Origin: Phlegmacium glaucopus
Lineage: Eukaryota > Basidiomycota > Agaricomycetes > Agaricales > Cortinariaceae
Assembly: GCA_015039465.1 (NCBI GenBank)
Contig: MU130386.1
Location: forward strand, 145,601-209,600
Reading direction: 5' to 3'
Length of the DNA stretch: 64,000 nt
Under the pieces are notes generated by a model. The model worked only from the letters and a program-made list of their open reading frames with translations, searched no databases and was not told the DNA's origin. Position 1 is the stretch's first letter; each line of letters opens with the position of its first letter. Below, piece by piece: positions 20,150 to 30,837 of the stretch. Position numbers and translations under genes: made by a program.

Positions 20150-22946
20150 ATGACGACCCAGGCGTCATCGTTTGCATCCTCCGAGCCCTCCTCGACACCT
20201 GCATCTTCCTCAGTCTCCTCGGAGTCAGTATCATGCTCGTCGTCTTCGTTTGGTAAATCGTGAGTTCTCTTTCTGTCATTTTATTCTTTATGGAATACAC
20301 TTTCTGGGTTGATTGATATGTTGGTCTCATGTTCCCTTTTCGGGTTCAATGAGTTTGCTTTGCTGGCATTTTCTTTGGTCATCGCCACTTCTAGCCTTTT
20401 TTTAAAAAAATTTTAACATCAATTAACACTGCTTTCGTCATCTCAGGTTCCTCAAGGCACTGTTTTTAAATAAGCATGTTGGACCTTGTTCTGAACCAAG
20501 TACACCAACCATCCTGTCGACTGAACGTACAGCTACAGCTCTAATGGATCGTTTGTTGGACCAGCAACATCAGCCTCTTGATGCTAAAGACTGGTCGATT
20601 ACTACTACACGACTACCTTCTGAGCTATGGTTCTTGATATTGCGCTACGCGACTTATCCTCCCTTTCCATGGTCTAGTGTTTCCTCCGCCTCCCATTTCT
20701 CTACCACATCACTTTGTTCTTCGGACCACCATCAACAAAACAGTACTACCATCCCCTTCCACGTCCGTCTGGCCAACTATAACTCTGAACTTCAATGGAA
20801 GGCATCTCTAACACGTGTATGCAAGGAATGGAACATGTGGGGACAAGAGTTTCTATGGGAAGACGTTTGGATTGCTAGTGCAAGGGATGGGAGATTTTTG
20901 GTTGATATTATCTGTGGGAGGGATAGATGTCATGCGCCGTTGGCAGCGGATGCCATTACGACCAAGTGGGGTTCTCATACCGAGGTTAGAGCGGTTGGCA
21001 AAGAGAAAAAGAAGCGACTTGGGTTCAGTCTAAAACGTTCTCGGGATCTACAACCTCCTTCGGGTTCGCAGTCGTCTGCACTTATCCCTCATGGCCGGTT
21101 GGCCAGGACACCGGTAACCTCTTCTCGCCAACCACATCCTCAAAATCGTTCCAAGCGTAAAAACGTCGCATCCTACATCAAGAAACTCTACATCGAAACT
21201 CCTTCAATGGATAAATGTTGTTCTATCGATTTACTCTTCATATTAGAAAGATGTGAACGGTTGGAAGTGTTCGTTGATTTGAGGAGCGTTAGGACGGGGT
21301 TTGGATTTGTAGGTGTACAGACGGTTGGTGGGTTGGATTGGAGTCAAAAGGGGAATGTGAAGAAGAACGCTCCCCCACCCGGAGGACCTGGAACTATTCC
21401 ACAACGTCATCTGTTCCCTCCATCTCGTATCCCAACCATTACTCCCGACCCCATATTACAAGCCCTCCTTCGTCAAAAACCGACCTTAAAACATCTCACA
21501 TTTACAAATTACAAATATGATTCCGATGATTTTGAGGGCGGAGTTTGGTTTTGGGAGGACGTTGTTGGCAGTGCGTTGAGTGGTGGAAATCGAGATGGTT
21601 CGAACCTAGCTGCCACATTGGGATCCCTGGAAGTCGTCATGTCTACGAGAGGTGTGGGTATGGGAAATGGTCGTCGCCGTCTAGACGATCACAGGAACCC
21701 ATTCGCGTTGAGTTCAACACCGAGCAGAAGATTTGAAGATGGGTTATTGACTTCACTCAACATCGACGTCAACCCATCTCCCCTGTCTCTTTCCCTCCCC
21801 TCCCTCCACTCTCTCCGCATCCCCTTAACTTCCCCAACCCTCCTGGTTATTTCCACCTGGTCTCTACCTTCCCTCCAATCGCTCTGCGTGGTTTCGATTG
21901 ACTTTACTGGGTGGCGCAGAATGGGGTTCAAAAAGCTCATGGACGTACATGGAGGTGGATTGCTCAGGTTTGAAATCGTTGGCGGCGGTGAGAGTGTCGA
22001 AGAAGAAGGGTGGATTACAGAACGTGAAGACGCGTTGTATGGCGTTGGACATCCAACAAACCATCCACGATACCAACACCTACACCTCCCATCAACTTCT
22101 CCGAATTTAAAACATTTCATATGTTCATCCAACGCTTCGGAATGGAATTGGGAAACTCCTGATTGGATTGCACCTCATGTGTTGATGCCGGAACATTTTG
22201 GAGTCGAGATGATTGGGGTTTGGGGGTTGGAAGGGAGGGTTATTAGAGGTGGGGATTGGGAGGAAGGGAGGGGGGGAGGTGGTAGTGTTGGCGCGGGTAT
22301 GGGCGCAGGTTCAGGGGGAAGAGGGAACGATGTGAGAGGACTTAGGAGGAGGACTATAAACACCTGGACTACATCACGATGGAATGGACAGCATTCCACC
22401 AGCTCCGACGATTCGTCTTATACCCTACGCCAAGACGAAGAAGAAAACCAACATGAATTTGAAGAACGACCCTTCTTCATGCTCCAAGAACAATTTGGTA
22501 GTTTGTTAAGAAGGGAAGCGTTTCCTTCTTTAGTTTGTATCCGGGATATGAGTTGGGAAAGTGATTTGATTAGGAGGAGTGTTGGGATTGGTTGTGGTCT
22601 TGCCGATTCCTCTCCCTCGCCGGTCGCTGACCCAATTCCGAATGCGAACGCGAAGACTGAAACGAAGAAGTTGAAGACCAAATATTCTTTAGCCAGTCTG
22701 AAAGAAACTGTGGCTAGTCGTTTTGCCGGCTTGACTACTACCCCTACTGCGTCCAGCTCCGGTTCCCCCTCTCCTGCCTCTTCGTCGACTTTGACTGCTT
22801 CTCCGACGATGAACGCCAGTCTTTATCGTCCCCGAACACAAGCCCAATACTCTAAAATCCGTAAATTCTGGTTAGGAGTCTTGGAGATGTGCGATCGAAG
22901 GGGGGTTTATCTTGAAGATTGGATGGGAAGGAGAGTTGTTGCTTGA
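20150..22946 (+). CDS. F-box-like protein, 869 aa
   Basis: Exon 1 (20150-20259) encodes a Ser-rich leader. It joins through a GTGAGT...CAG intron (20260-20446) in frame to a long exon 2 (20447-22946), for 869 residues. Near the N-terminus, TRLPSELWFLILRYATYPP followed about 60 residues later by LTRVCKEWNMWGQEFLWEDVWI has the shape of a basidiomycete F-box-like domain, which binds Skp1 in SCF ubiquitin ligases. The middle contains leucine-spaced blocks (YIKKLYIETPSM, LLFILERCERLEVFVDL, LPSLHSLRIPL, LPSLQSLCVVSI) like degenerate LRRs that may bind substrates. There is a Gly-rich loop near 22260-22330 and a conserved-looking C-terminus (IRKFWLGVLEMCDRRGVYLEDW). The function as an adaptor is inference from fold. 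Confidence 0.85.
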
Positions 22947-24466
22947 TAGTTGGGGAGGGAGAGTGGAGTTTTGATCGTTTGCGCAAACTCACATCATTGA
23001 TGTACTCGTTTGCGGCAAGATCGTCGTTTTTTTTCGTTCGTTTTCTCTCGATTTTTTTTGTTGGAGAAAGGCTCATGTGCACATTCTTTTTCAGCTGTTT
23101 GTCTTCTCTCTCCGCCTTCGCCCTTTTTATATCGGTTTTTGGAGTTCTTTTTTTTTTATACCTCTCATCGCTCTCATCGCTGTCATCGTTTTCCCGTTTT
23201 CGCGTTTTCTCGTTTTCTCGTATCATCTCGCTGTGGAATTTACCGGATCATCACTTTCCTCATTTATCATCATCATCTTCATCATCTTTTGTCTTTTGTA
23301 TCATATAAACCCTTTCATCTCATTTACCCTTCTCGTTTCATCCTTTGTTCCTAGTCGTCTCCAGGATCAAATATTGCGTGATCATCATCCGCTTTTTCTT
23401 ACCCATCTTTTTTTGATCTGTTCTTTCTTTTCCGAAAAAGAACAAAAAAAGGTTTATATCCTCCACTGGTTCATTGTCTCGTCTCACAAAAGCATGGTTC
23501 TTTACATCGTTTCCAGGATCATTATACCTACTGGTTTCCATATACTACTATGCTCTACTAATTATCATGCATACCCATCCATGCTCCATACATTCCTTCC
23601 ACTCGTTTATCGTTTATCGTTCATCGACCCATCATTGTTCCCCATACTACCATCATTACATTGTTTACTCATCCTCGGGTACCCCCATATCAACCCTATC
23701 CCAGTGATAATCGATCCGAATAATAGCGCAGGGTCGTTTCTTACATCCACACGCTGAGATTTATACTATATAGGCTCCTTGTTTCGGTGCTTCATTTCAT
23801 TCTCAGTTCGTTATCAAAAATCGCATACTAAGCACACTCGTTTTCTTTTCTTTTTTCTCTTATCTGCTGCGTCATTTCTTATCCCCTATTCAACATCTCC
23901 CTTACTATTTAGATAGAGATTGCAATTGTCGTTTTCCGTTGCATGGCCCGTTGGAACTTGATGTTTTTACTTTATATGATGGGATCTTTGTTCTGCGCTT
24001 GAGTTAATTTGGCGATTGGTGAAGAGTTTTGTCAAGCGCTAGCTATGTGTGAATGTTCATAGTATAACTGGGCTTTGTCGCTCAACGCTGGATCCCAAAC
24101 GCCGGCGGTATACTTGGATGGAATCATGCTGCGAGTTACTTAGAAGACAAGAAGGTTGGCTGACTCGAAATCGAAACTGCGCCCGCAGCTGGACCTTTGA
24201 GATAGAACTGAGAAATAGATTTCGACCTTGAATGGAATCTTTTTTTTTGGGTGAATGCTCAGCGCTCAGCGCTCATCCTGTTTAACCGTCCACAGATAAT
24301 AAGAAACAGATTGACTTGTCGTCGACGCTCCAATTTTCTCAACTCTATGGGTTTATTGGGAACGGGTCCTAATGTTACTATAGATAATAGAACTGTCAAT
24401 GGATTGGATAGATATCATGGTTTGATGCCTGTCTTTATTATCGATCCCATCAACCTTCCTAATTCA
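22947..24466. other. CT-rich 3' flank, no supported gene
   Basis: From about 23000 to 23720 the plus strand is strongly pyrimidine-rich (TTTTC, CATCATC, CATCCA words). This creates long hydrophobic frames (for example 23077-23757) that are composition artefacts. Beyond that, nothing recognisable up to the repeat at 24467. Confidence 0.55.
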
Positions 24467-24586
24467 TCCATACATGTCGGACAATGATTTTTTGCGGGGC
24501 GTTTGAATTCTCCTTCTTCCTTCACGCTTAATTTATCCACACATATCGGACAATGATAATTCTCTGCAAGGCGTTTGAATTTTGAG
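24467..24586. repeat. Imperfect tandem duplication upstream of RNase III-fold gene
   Basis: Two adjacent units share TCCA(T/C)ACAT(G/A)TCGGACAATGAT and (G)CG(G/A)GGCGTTTGAATT-type cores (24467-24512 and 24535-24582). They lie 30-145 bp before the TATA box of the next gene and could be duplicated upstream regulatory sequence. Confidence 0.65.
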
Positions 24587-24612
24587 TCTCCTCTCTTTGA
24601 CGCCCATAACAA

Positions 24613-24620
24613 GTATAAAA
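24613..24620 (+). promoter_or_regulatory. TATA box (TATAAAAG-type)
   Basis: AAGTATAAAAGACC lies about 75 bp upstream of the ATG at 24692, a normal distance for a fungal TATA promoter. Confidence 0.55.
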
Positions 24621-24691
24621 GACCTTCCTTTTCTGCAGTTGACTCTCTCCAACGACCACACACCCATTATTCACCAACACACCAATCCGCC

Positions 24692-25403
24692 ATGTCGAAC
24701 CTCCCACCCATTCCCGAGATCGCAGGCGACATTGATCTCGTACTGGATGTCTACACTCATATATCCCTACGTCAACCTGCTAGTCTTGGACAGATGAACG
24801 AAGAATATGGAGATACTGACCGTTTAGCGGAGCTGGGCTACAATGCACTTGAACTTACGGTTACGCACTATTTGTATTCAGTGAGACCTTTTTTGAGTGG
24901 GAGACATATACAGGTATGTGTGTTGTGTGTGTGTGTTTCCTTTGTTATCTGGGAGTGACTTGTTTGAACGTTTTCAGGATAGGAAGAATGAAATTGTTTC
25001 TGATGCAAACATTGATAGATGGCTTTGGGCGTATAGAATGAAGGATAAACTTGTAGTCGCTCCGGCGCAGAGTCATGTTCTGAATGATCCGGCAGTGAGT
25101 AAATGGCTTCCATGAACCATTACCCAATTTTAGTTGATCTTGACGGCGAATGCTTCTAGGAAATGAGGAAATATTTCCATATTTTCCTTGGAGCGCTTTT
25201 TATTCGTAATGGATTGCCTACGATCCAGGATTGGATTTCTGCGTTGATCCAGTGGTCATCGGTGCCTGGCAATGTTCCAGTTCAAGTTGTTAATGATGTT
25301 GTTGCCCAAGTAAGTTTTTTTACTTTTTCTTGAGGTTATAGGGAGACCGGCGTTGATATATTCAAAAACTTCCGCGTAGGATGCGGGACCTATCAGTCAA
25401 TGA
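24692..25403 (+). CDS. RNase III-fold protein, probably inactive, 170 aa
   Basis: Exons 24692-24913, 24978-25094, 25160-25309 and 25380-25403, all phase 0, give 170 residues. The segment RLAELGYNALELTVTHYLYS, followed by the DRKNEIVSDANIDRWLWAYR helix, the LNDPAEMRKYFHIFLGALFI block and LPTIQDWISALIQW, follows the RNase III domain pattern (ExLGDxxLE...HYLY...R...VS...L......F...LGA..I..G...I..W). The signature Asp of the E-x-L-G-D motif is Tyr here, and the second acidic site (normally D-x-F-E-A before LGA) reads KYFHIF, so the metal site is not intact. There is no dsRNA-binding domain. A structural role, as in mitoribosomal RNase III-like proteins, is one possibility. The first exon also has an in-frame upstream extension; the ATG at 24692 is chosen because it follows the TATA box. 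Confidence 0.8.
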
Positions 25404-25900
25404 TGGCGTCATGGAACTCTAAATAAGCAAGAAGCTAATCATGTAAATTCGAATATCCCTTGAAATTGAACTCGACTATTGTATTATCTCGTTTCCTTGC
25501 TATTATGAACAGCTTAACTTGGGGTTAAACGGTGCGCGCATGGCCCAGGCTTATTTCAGACACCTGGCTTACATTTAATGTTTTACGGATGAGGATAACG
25601 GGAATCCGGGGTGCAATGAAGGGATTTAACCTTGAAGGATAAATCTTGCGGGTCCGTTGGTACATTCAACGGGGTTTTCAGGTTATTACAAACCAAGACT
25701 CATAATGTCCTTCAATCGAAGAATCCTCTAAATTTTGGGGTTTCTTTTTTCCTTAGAAACGTCCAATAAACGTCTTTGGTTGTACGATGTATGTAAGGTA
25801 TACTTCCTTATTTCAAAAGAAGTCCCCTTTGAATTGATCTAAATATCTCAGTGCTGTACCAAAATATCCCATTCCTACCTTCGCCTCTACACAATCTACC
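25404..25900. other. Intergenic, no supported gene
   Basis: Terminator and promoter spacer between two plus-strand genes. Nothing else seen. Confidence 0.45.
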
Positions 25901-26925
25901 ATGCCTGCTGCTCGACGTTGTCTTACATGTCGCTCTGTTTTTACCACTCTCCTTGCTCTAAGAGAACATTGTTCATCTCTTTCACACGCGTCCAGTCCGT
26001 ATGTATGTAACCCGTGCAATCGATCTTTTGGAAGTATTCGCGCATTACAGAACGTAAGTGAGCCGACTGATTCTGTTTTTATTCATTATTTCATGACCGT
26101 ATGCTATAGCATCTAAATTCTCCTCGACATGCCGACGATCCCGTCGTCGGTCTTGCAGCCGGCTCCCTCAGCATGGATGGGCAAGATGATAGTTACTCTC
26201 AGGCCGTTGAAGGATTGGATGAAAACCATTCTTCTTCCACCGATATGGCAACGAATATGGACAATTTCTGTTCAATTTGTTGCCGTAACTTCAAATCAGC
26301 GCGTGGTTTAGAACTGGTAAGTCTTTGTTATTGTTTAAGCGTCTTCGGGTTTTGCATAAAATTTACTATCTAGCATATGGCGTCAATCGTTCATAGCGGC
26401 AGGGTCTTAGGATGTCCGCTTTGTAAATTCAAGTACAAGTCAGCATCGGGTATGGCGATGCATTTGGAAGGTAGCTGTAAGAGCAAGGTTACTCGTCATC
26501 AAGTCACCAATGCAGTTCATTCTATGGGGTTTACTCCCGATATTTCCATTGGTCGATGTATCGAAGGGAGTTCACAAATAATCACGACCAATCCATCAAT
26601 TACCTCTCAGTTATTCGCAACGGAGGCCTCGTTTAATGGCTCTTATTACGTATGCCCATTCGTCGACTGTCGCAAAAGGAAATTCAGGAGCCTCTGCGCA
26701 CTCAACCGACACTTGGATTCCCCAGCACACGACGATAATCAATTTAAATGTCCTGGATGTCATACCGAGTTCAAGTTGATTTCGGGGTTTATTCAACATG
26801 TTGAGGCCCGGAACTGCGTTGATACGGGTTCCGCAACATTTGAGCAGATTGAAATACAGATTGGGAGTCTTGCTTATTTTTTCTCGGATAACCTAGTTGG
26901 CGGCGGTGCTATGATCGAGTTTTGA
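25901..26925 (+). CDS. C2H2 zinc-finger protein, 303 aa
   Basis: Exons 25901-26053, 26110-26316 and 26374-26925, all phase 0, give 303 residues. Up to six finger-like units are visible: CLTCRSVFTTLLALREH (residues 7 on); YVCNPCNRSFGSIRALQN/HLNSPRH; FCSICCRNFKSARGLEL/HMASIVH; GCPLCKFKYKSASGMAMHL...C; YVCPFVDCRKRKFRSLCALNRHLDSPAH; and FKCPGCHTEFKLISGFIQHVEARNC. Both introns cut their finger at the same place, directly before the first zinc-binding His (slash). Spacing C-x2-C-x12-H-x5-H is regular in units 2 and 3. The last unit ends in Cys (C2HC). This family is common in Agaricomycetes. Nucleic-acid binding is expected; targets are unknown. Confidence 0.85.
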
Positions 26926-27491
26926 TTTTTGGTGAGTTTTTTTTCGTGAACGTTTTGAAGGCAGGATGTCTGACCTTTTATCGTGATAGGATAACTAGCC
27001 TACGGCCCTACGTTCAAGTATATTTTGTCAGTTCAGAACTCGCTTGTCTTCATCCGACATCAAACCACTCTTTGTCTATCTTGCATCAGCTTCTTTAGTG
27101 GAAGTCTATTATTGTCGATATCCACCTTTGTATCTCATAACTTGGAACGATATAATGAATGACGTGGTTGTTTATTTCGAAAAGAGAGTTGGCGACCGGT
27201 CCCAATTGCCAAGTGGACATTTTGACGGGTTTACTTGACCTTTTTACCAACTTTCATCTCGTCACGAGTTGGAGATGAATTTGATCAAGACCAACCATTG
27301 GTCGCAGCACCGTGAGACATTGATGGATTGACCTTCTCAGTGACGACATAGAGGTCTTCAATGTCGTAACAGATACGTTCCATGCTCCAACACCCGTCAA
27401 CTCGGCACTTCCCGAAATGACGTCGTCTAATCCATGTCTCACTTGAATATAAAGGAGACTCCAATGCTGCTCTCCAATTCTTCCCAATATC
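26926..27491. other. Intergenic with TATA-like box
   Basis: No gene. TATAAA at 27448-27453 lies 39 bp before the ATG at 27492 and is the likely core promoter of the Ham1-like gene. Confidence 0.45.
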
Positions 27492-30400
27492 ATGTCTCTA
27501 CCCGCCGCTCAAAAGGATATTAGCGTCCATCCAGCTCAAACCTCTGTCGTCGACCCCGTCAATCCGGCCGCAGTCAGTCAAGATGTCGACAGAAAGGTAT
27601 TTTTCTGCGGTTAGAATATAATCTAGTACATTTTTGAACGCTCGTTATTGTGTATCAGCTCGTTTTATATGGCGTAGTCGAAGCTTTCAGGAACGGTCGT
27701 CTACCTACTAATACCCAAATCGATAAGGCACTCCAGTATATCCTTGACCACTCCCCAGTCGACGTCCATAAGCTATCTCCAGAAGGAAGGAAGCTGGTCC
27801 AGGATACAAAGGATATCATCGGAACAGCACGCGTAGTGGTCCAGGAGAAGAACGCCGACCAACTTCTTCAAAATTTCATCTGGCATACTCGCGAGGTTGA
27901 CTCCCAAAAGTTGAAATATAATGGCTTGAACGAGGGTCTTCCCGTCGAGAGCTCGAAATCAGACAGTGAGAAAGGTAATACCGTTCCACAATCCTCTTTT
28001 CTATCACGTTTATTGATCATTCTTGGTAGCCGTCCAGCACCTTCGCACCCTCCTTTCTATCATCCTTACCAACTCGGAAGTCCGAAAACTACTCTCCGAT
28101 TTCTCAGTCATTGGAGCCGACCTCCTATCCAAAGGAGCTGCTCATCTCGCTCGGACGATTGCCCCAACTGACGAACAGCTTCGCAATGTCGATCAGTCTG
28201 GCCCCGACGACGAGTTCATCACTGCAGGCGGTCGTCCCGCTGGTCCAGGAGAAACGCCTGTACCGGAGTTGTCTGTACCTGGAACGAGCAAGACCTTGCA
28301 GCGGCATCCAAAAGAAAATGAAGCACGAATTGTGGATGCCGATGGGACGAAAGAAGGTGTTGGAGAGGCATCGCAGCAAGCTCAGGGGCAGTATAGCGAG
28401 TTGAAGGATCGAGCAGGCCAGATTAGTGCTGAGGCGGACCACAAAGTGAAGGATTATGCAGATACAGATTCACCACAGGAGGCCGAAGAGAAGAAGATGG
28501 GAATGAGGGAGAAGATGAGGCAGATGGGTGTAAGTCCTATATCTATCCAATAATGCGCATATATTTATGTTGGCCTTTGCAGCATAACGTTCGGGTATGT
28601 TTGTTCTTTGGTTGGTATTATATACTTTTCATCTACTCAACGGTCTTAGGAAGGTATATCGGATCGCATCCCTCAACAACGCAAAGATGAGGCGCACGAT
28701 AGGTTGGAGCGCGGCAGGCACATGCTAGCCGAGGAATATTTCCCGGCGGAGCGGCGAGATCAATTCATTTTCCGAGGCAAGAAGGTGAGAGCGGTTTACT
28801 TGTTATATTATTTCACAATGATTAACGTTGTCATCTCCAGGTCATTATTGAATGCCAAAAGCGCGACGATTACCAAGAAGCCATCCGCTGGTTCCTCGAT
28901 CACCTCAAGCAGTACGCTGAAGAAACTAGTCGTGGTGTTACTAAAACCGGTGGTCAATATGCTCAAGGGGTCTCCGAGGTACGTGTATTTCTCCTCTCCA
29001 TCGTCGCTGTTTTTATGCTGCCTAATTCCAGGAATCAACCTTCAAGGTTGCAATAAATGAACTCCGAACTCTCCTCGAACGTTTCGCAAATTACAAATCG
29101 TTGGACCTTATCGTAGACGCCATCAATGCGCTTATTGACGACACTCGTCGTGACAAGGGTTTGAGAGAATGGTTTGAATCCGTCGATGTCTATATCCGCA
29201 AGGTATCTATGCCTTTTTGTTACTGCATATATGCGCTTATTTGTTGCTTGAAACAGGTTCTCCTCGAACCTGGGTATGTACTAGAGCCTGCATGCAATGA
29301 CCAAGGAAATCGTCTGCGTGAAACAGGCAAACATTTCTATGACGACAAGTACCGCAGCCATTTCGACAACTTATTTGACAGTGTTGGTAGCTGGTTTAAG
29401 GCTATGGGTGAAGATCCGGTACGACATTACATCCGAGGCTCCCCGTCTTATAATTTACTATCTTTTTGCTTAGCTCAACCATCAATTCGGTGAAGATTGG
29501 GCTCGTTTGACTAGAGATCTCTTATTCGATAGCGAGGGAAGTTTGAAATTCAAGCCCCACTTATGGAACGATATTCGTAAAGTTATCCTTCCACAACTGA
29601 TTGAACAGGTATGTTGCTTTTATCCTTAACGCCTCGACGATCCCATCCTTATTTTATCAAGGTCCGATATCTTCCAATCCCACGTATAGAGTACACAGAC
29701 GACTCGCTTGATCTCGTCGTTGAGAACTTGACGCTGCAAGGTCGAAACCTATTCCCTAACATCATCGAGATGGAGGCCCATAACTTCATCAAATTTTCCC
29801 CTTACGACGCCATTACCGACGATCATAATGAACATATGACCCTTCGCCTCCATCAAGTGCAAGCGGATATGAGAGATGTCGCGTTTTACTATCGTAAGAA
29901 GACGGGTATTCCAAAAATGAGCGATTCGGGTCTCGCAGACGTCCTTCTTGGAGGCGAAGGATTAAACGTAAGTCGACTCGACTCTTGCCATTATTCTTTT
30001 CAATATTCTCAAATTTATTCTCAAAGGCTGTGATCCATCTCGTATCTTCAAAACATGATCGCTCCTCTGTCTTCAGGGTGCAGGATGTTCATGTGAAAGT
30101 CAATACGCTCAAATTTGCCATTCGTGATTCGAAGCATGATTTCTTGTACAAGACCCTCCGACCACTCGCCACTGGCCTTATCAAGAGACAGATCCAAAAG
30201 GCTATTAAAGACGCACTGATCACCGGGTTTGAGTATATTGATGGGCAGCTCGTCGCTGTGCGTGATCGTATGGAGAGTGCCCAGGTTACAGAGGGTACTA
30301 GCCGTACGGATGTGCTCAAGGACGTCAGTCTCTTTCCTTTTTTTAATCATTGATATACCTAACTATTTGTCTTTGAACAGCTCTTTAAGCGTAAGAAAGA

Positions 30401-30641
30401 GACAACGGAACCTGGTATCAAGCCTGGTGAATACAAGTCTCAATTCAAGATTGTCGCTAATAAGAGAGAATCGTTGCTTTCGCATGAGGGGAACCCTGCT
30501 GGATGGGTTAATCGTACTGCGGAGAAGGAGGAGATGGCTAAGCATGGCAGCGAGTGGAGGTCTGATGCGTGAGTTTTGAATATTTGCTTTGTTCACCGAT
30601 TTTTTTGATTGATTGCATCGATCAGGTTTAATATTGTATGA
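27492..30641 (+). CDS. Ham1-like protein (HAM1_N and DUF4449 type), 826 aa
   Basis: Thirteen exons were placed: 27492-27596, 27659-27974, 28030-28529, 28583-28594, 28650-28784, 28841-28978, 29032-29202, 29257-29418, 29474-29608, 29662-29967, 30027-30323, 30381-30568 and 30626-30641. All phases agree and give 826 residues. The N-terminal part (LYGVVEAFRNGRLPTNTQID, LSPEGRKLVQDTKDIIGTAR, QNFIWHTREV) is the HAM1-like N-terminal domain. An acidic, disordered linker follows, then YFPAERRDQFIFRGKKVIIE, and a C-terminal part (V-R-Y-L-P-I-PRIEYTDDSLDLVVENL, TLKFAIRDSKHDFLYKTLRP, SQFKIVANKRESLLSHEGNP) resembling a tubular BPI/SMP-type lipid-binding fold. Homologs in ascomycetes are linked to hyphal fusion; that role here is inference. 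Exon 4 is only 12 nt and the last coding exon 16 nt. Confidence 0.9.
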
Positions 30642-30837
30642 TTGTTGCTTCTCGTTTTCGATTCCTTCCGCCTCGTCTCGTTTCCTTTTCGTTTTAATCT
30701 TGTTGGCTTGGTCGATCTTTTTCTTTCATTCATCCGAGTATTGTAATCATCTTGTAATGTCTTGCGACGCCTCTATTTATGGATCCTATTGTATTTTTCC
30801 GAGTTTTATATTATAATTACACACATGATGTCAACGG

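Noticed and set aside
23077..23757. 226-codon plus-strand frame after the F-box-like gene
   Set aside because: It is caused by a long pyrimidine-rich stretch, overlaps equally open frames, and has no domain or codon-usage support.
24049..24231. Possible tRNA or small RNA near 24.05-24.2 kb
   Set aside because: No A-box/B-box pair and no cloverleaf could be drawn.
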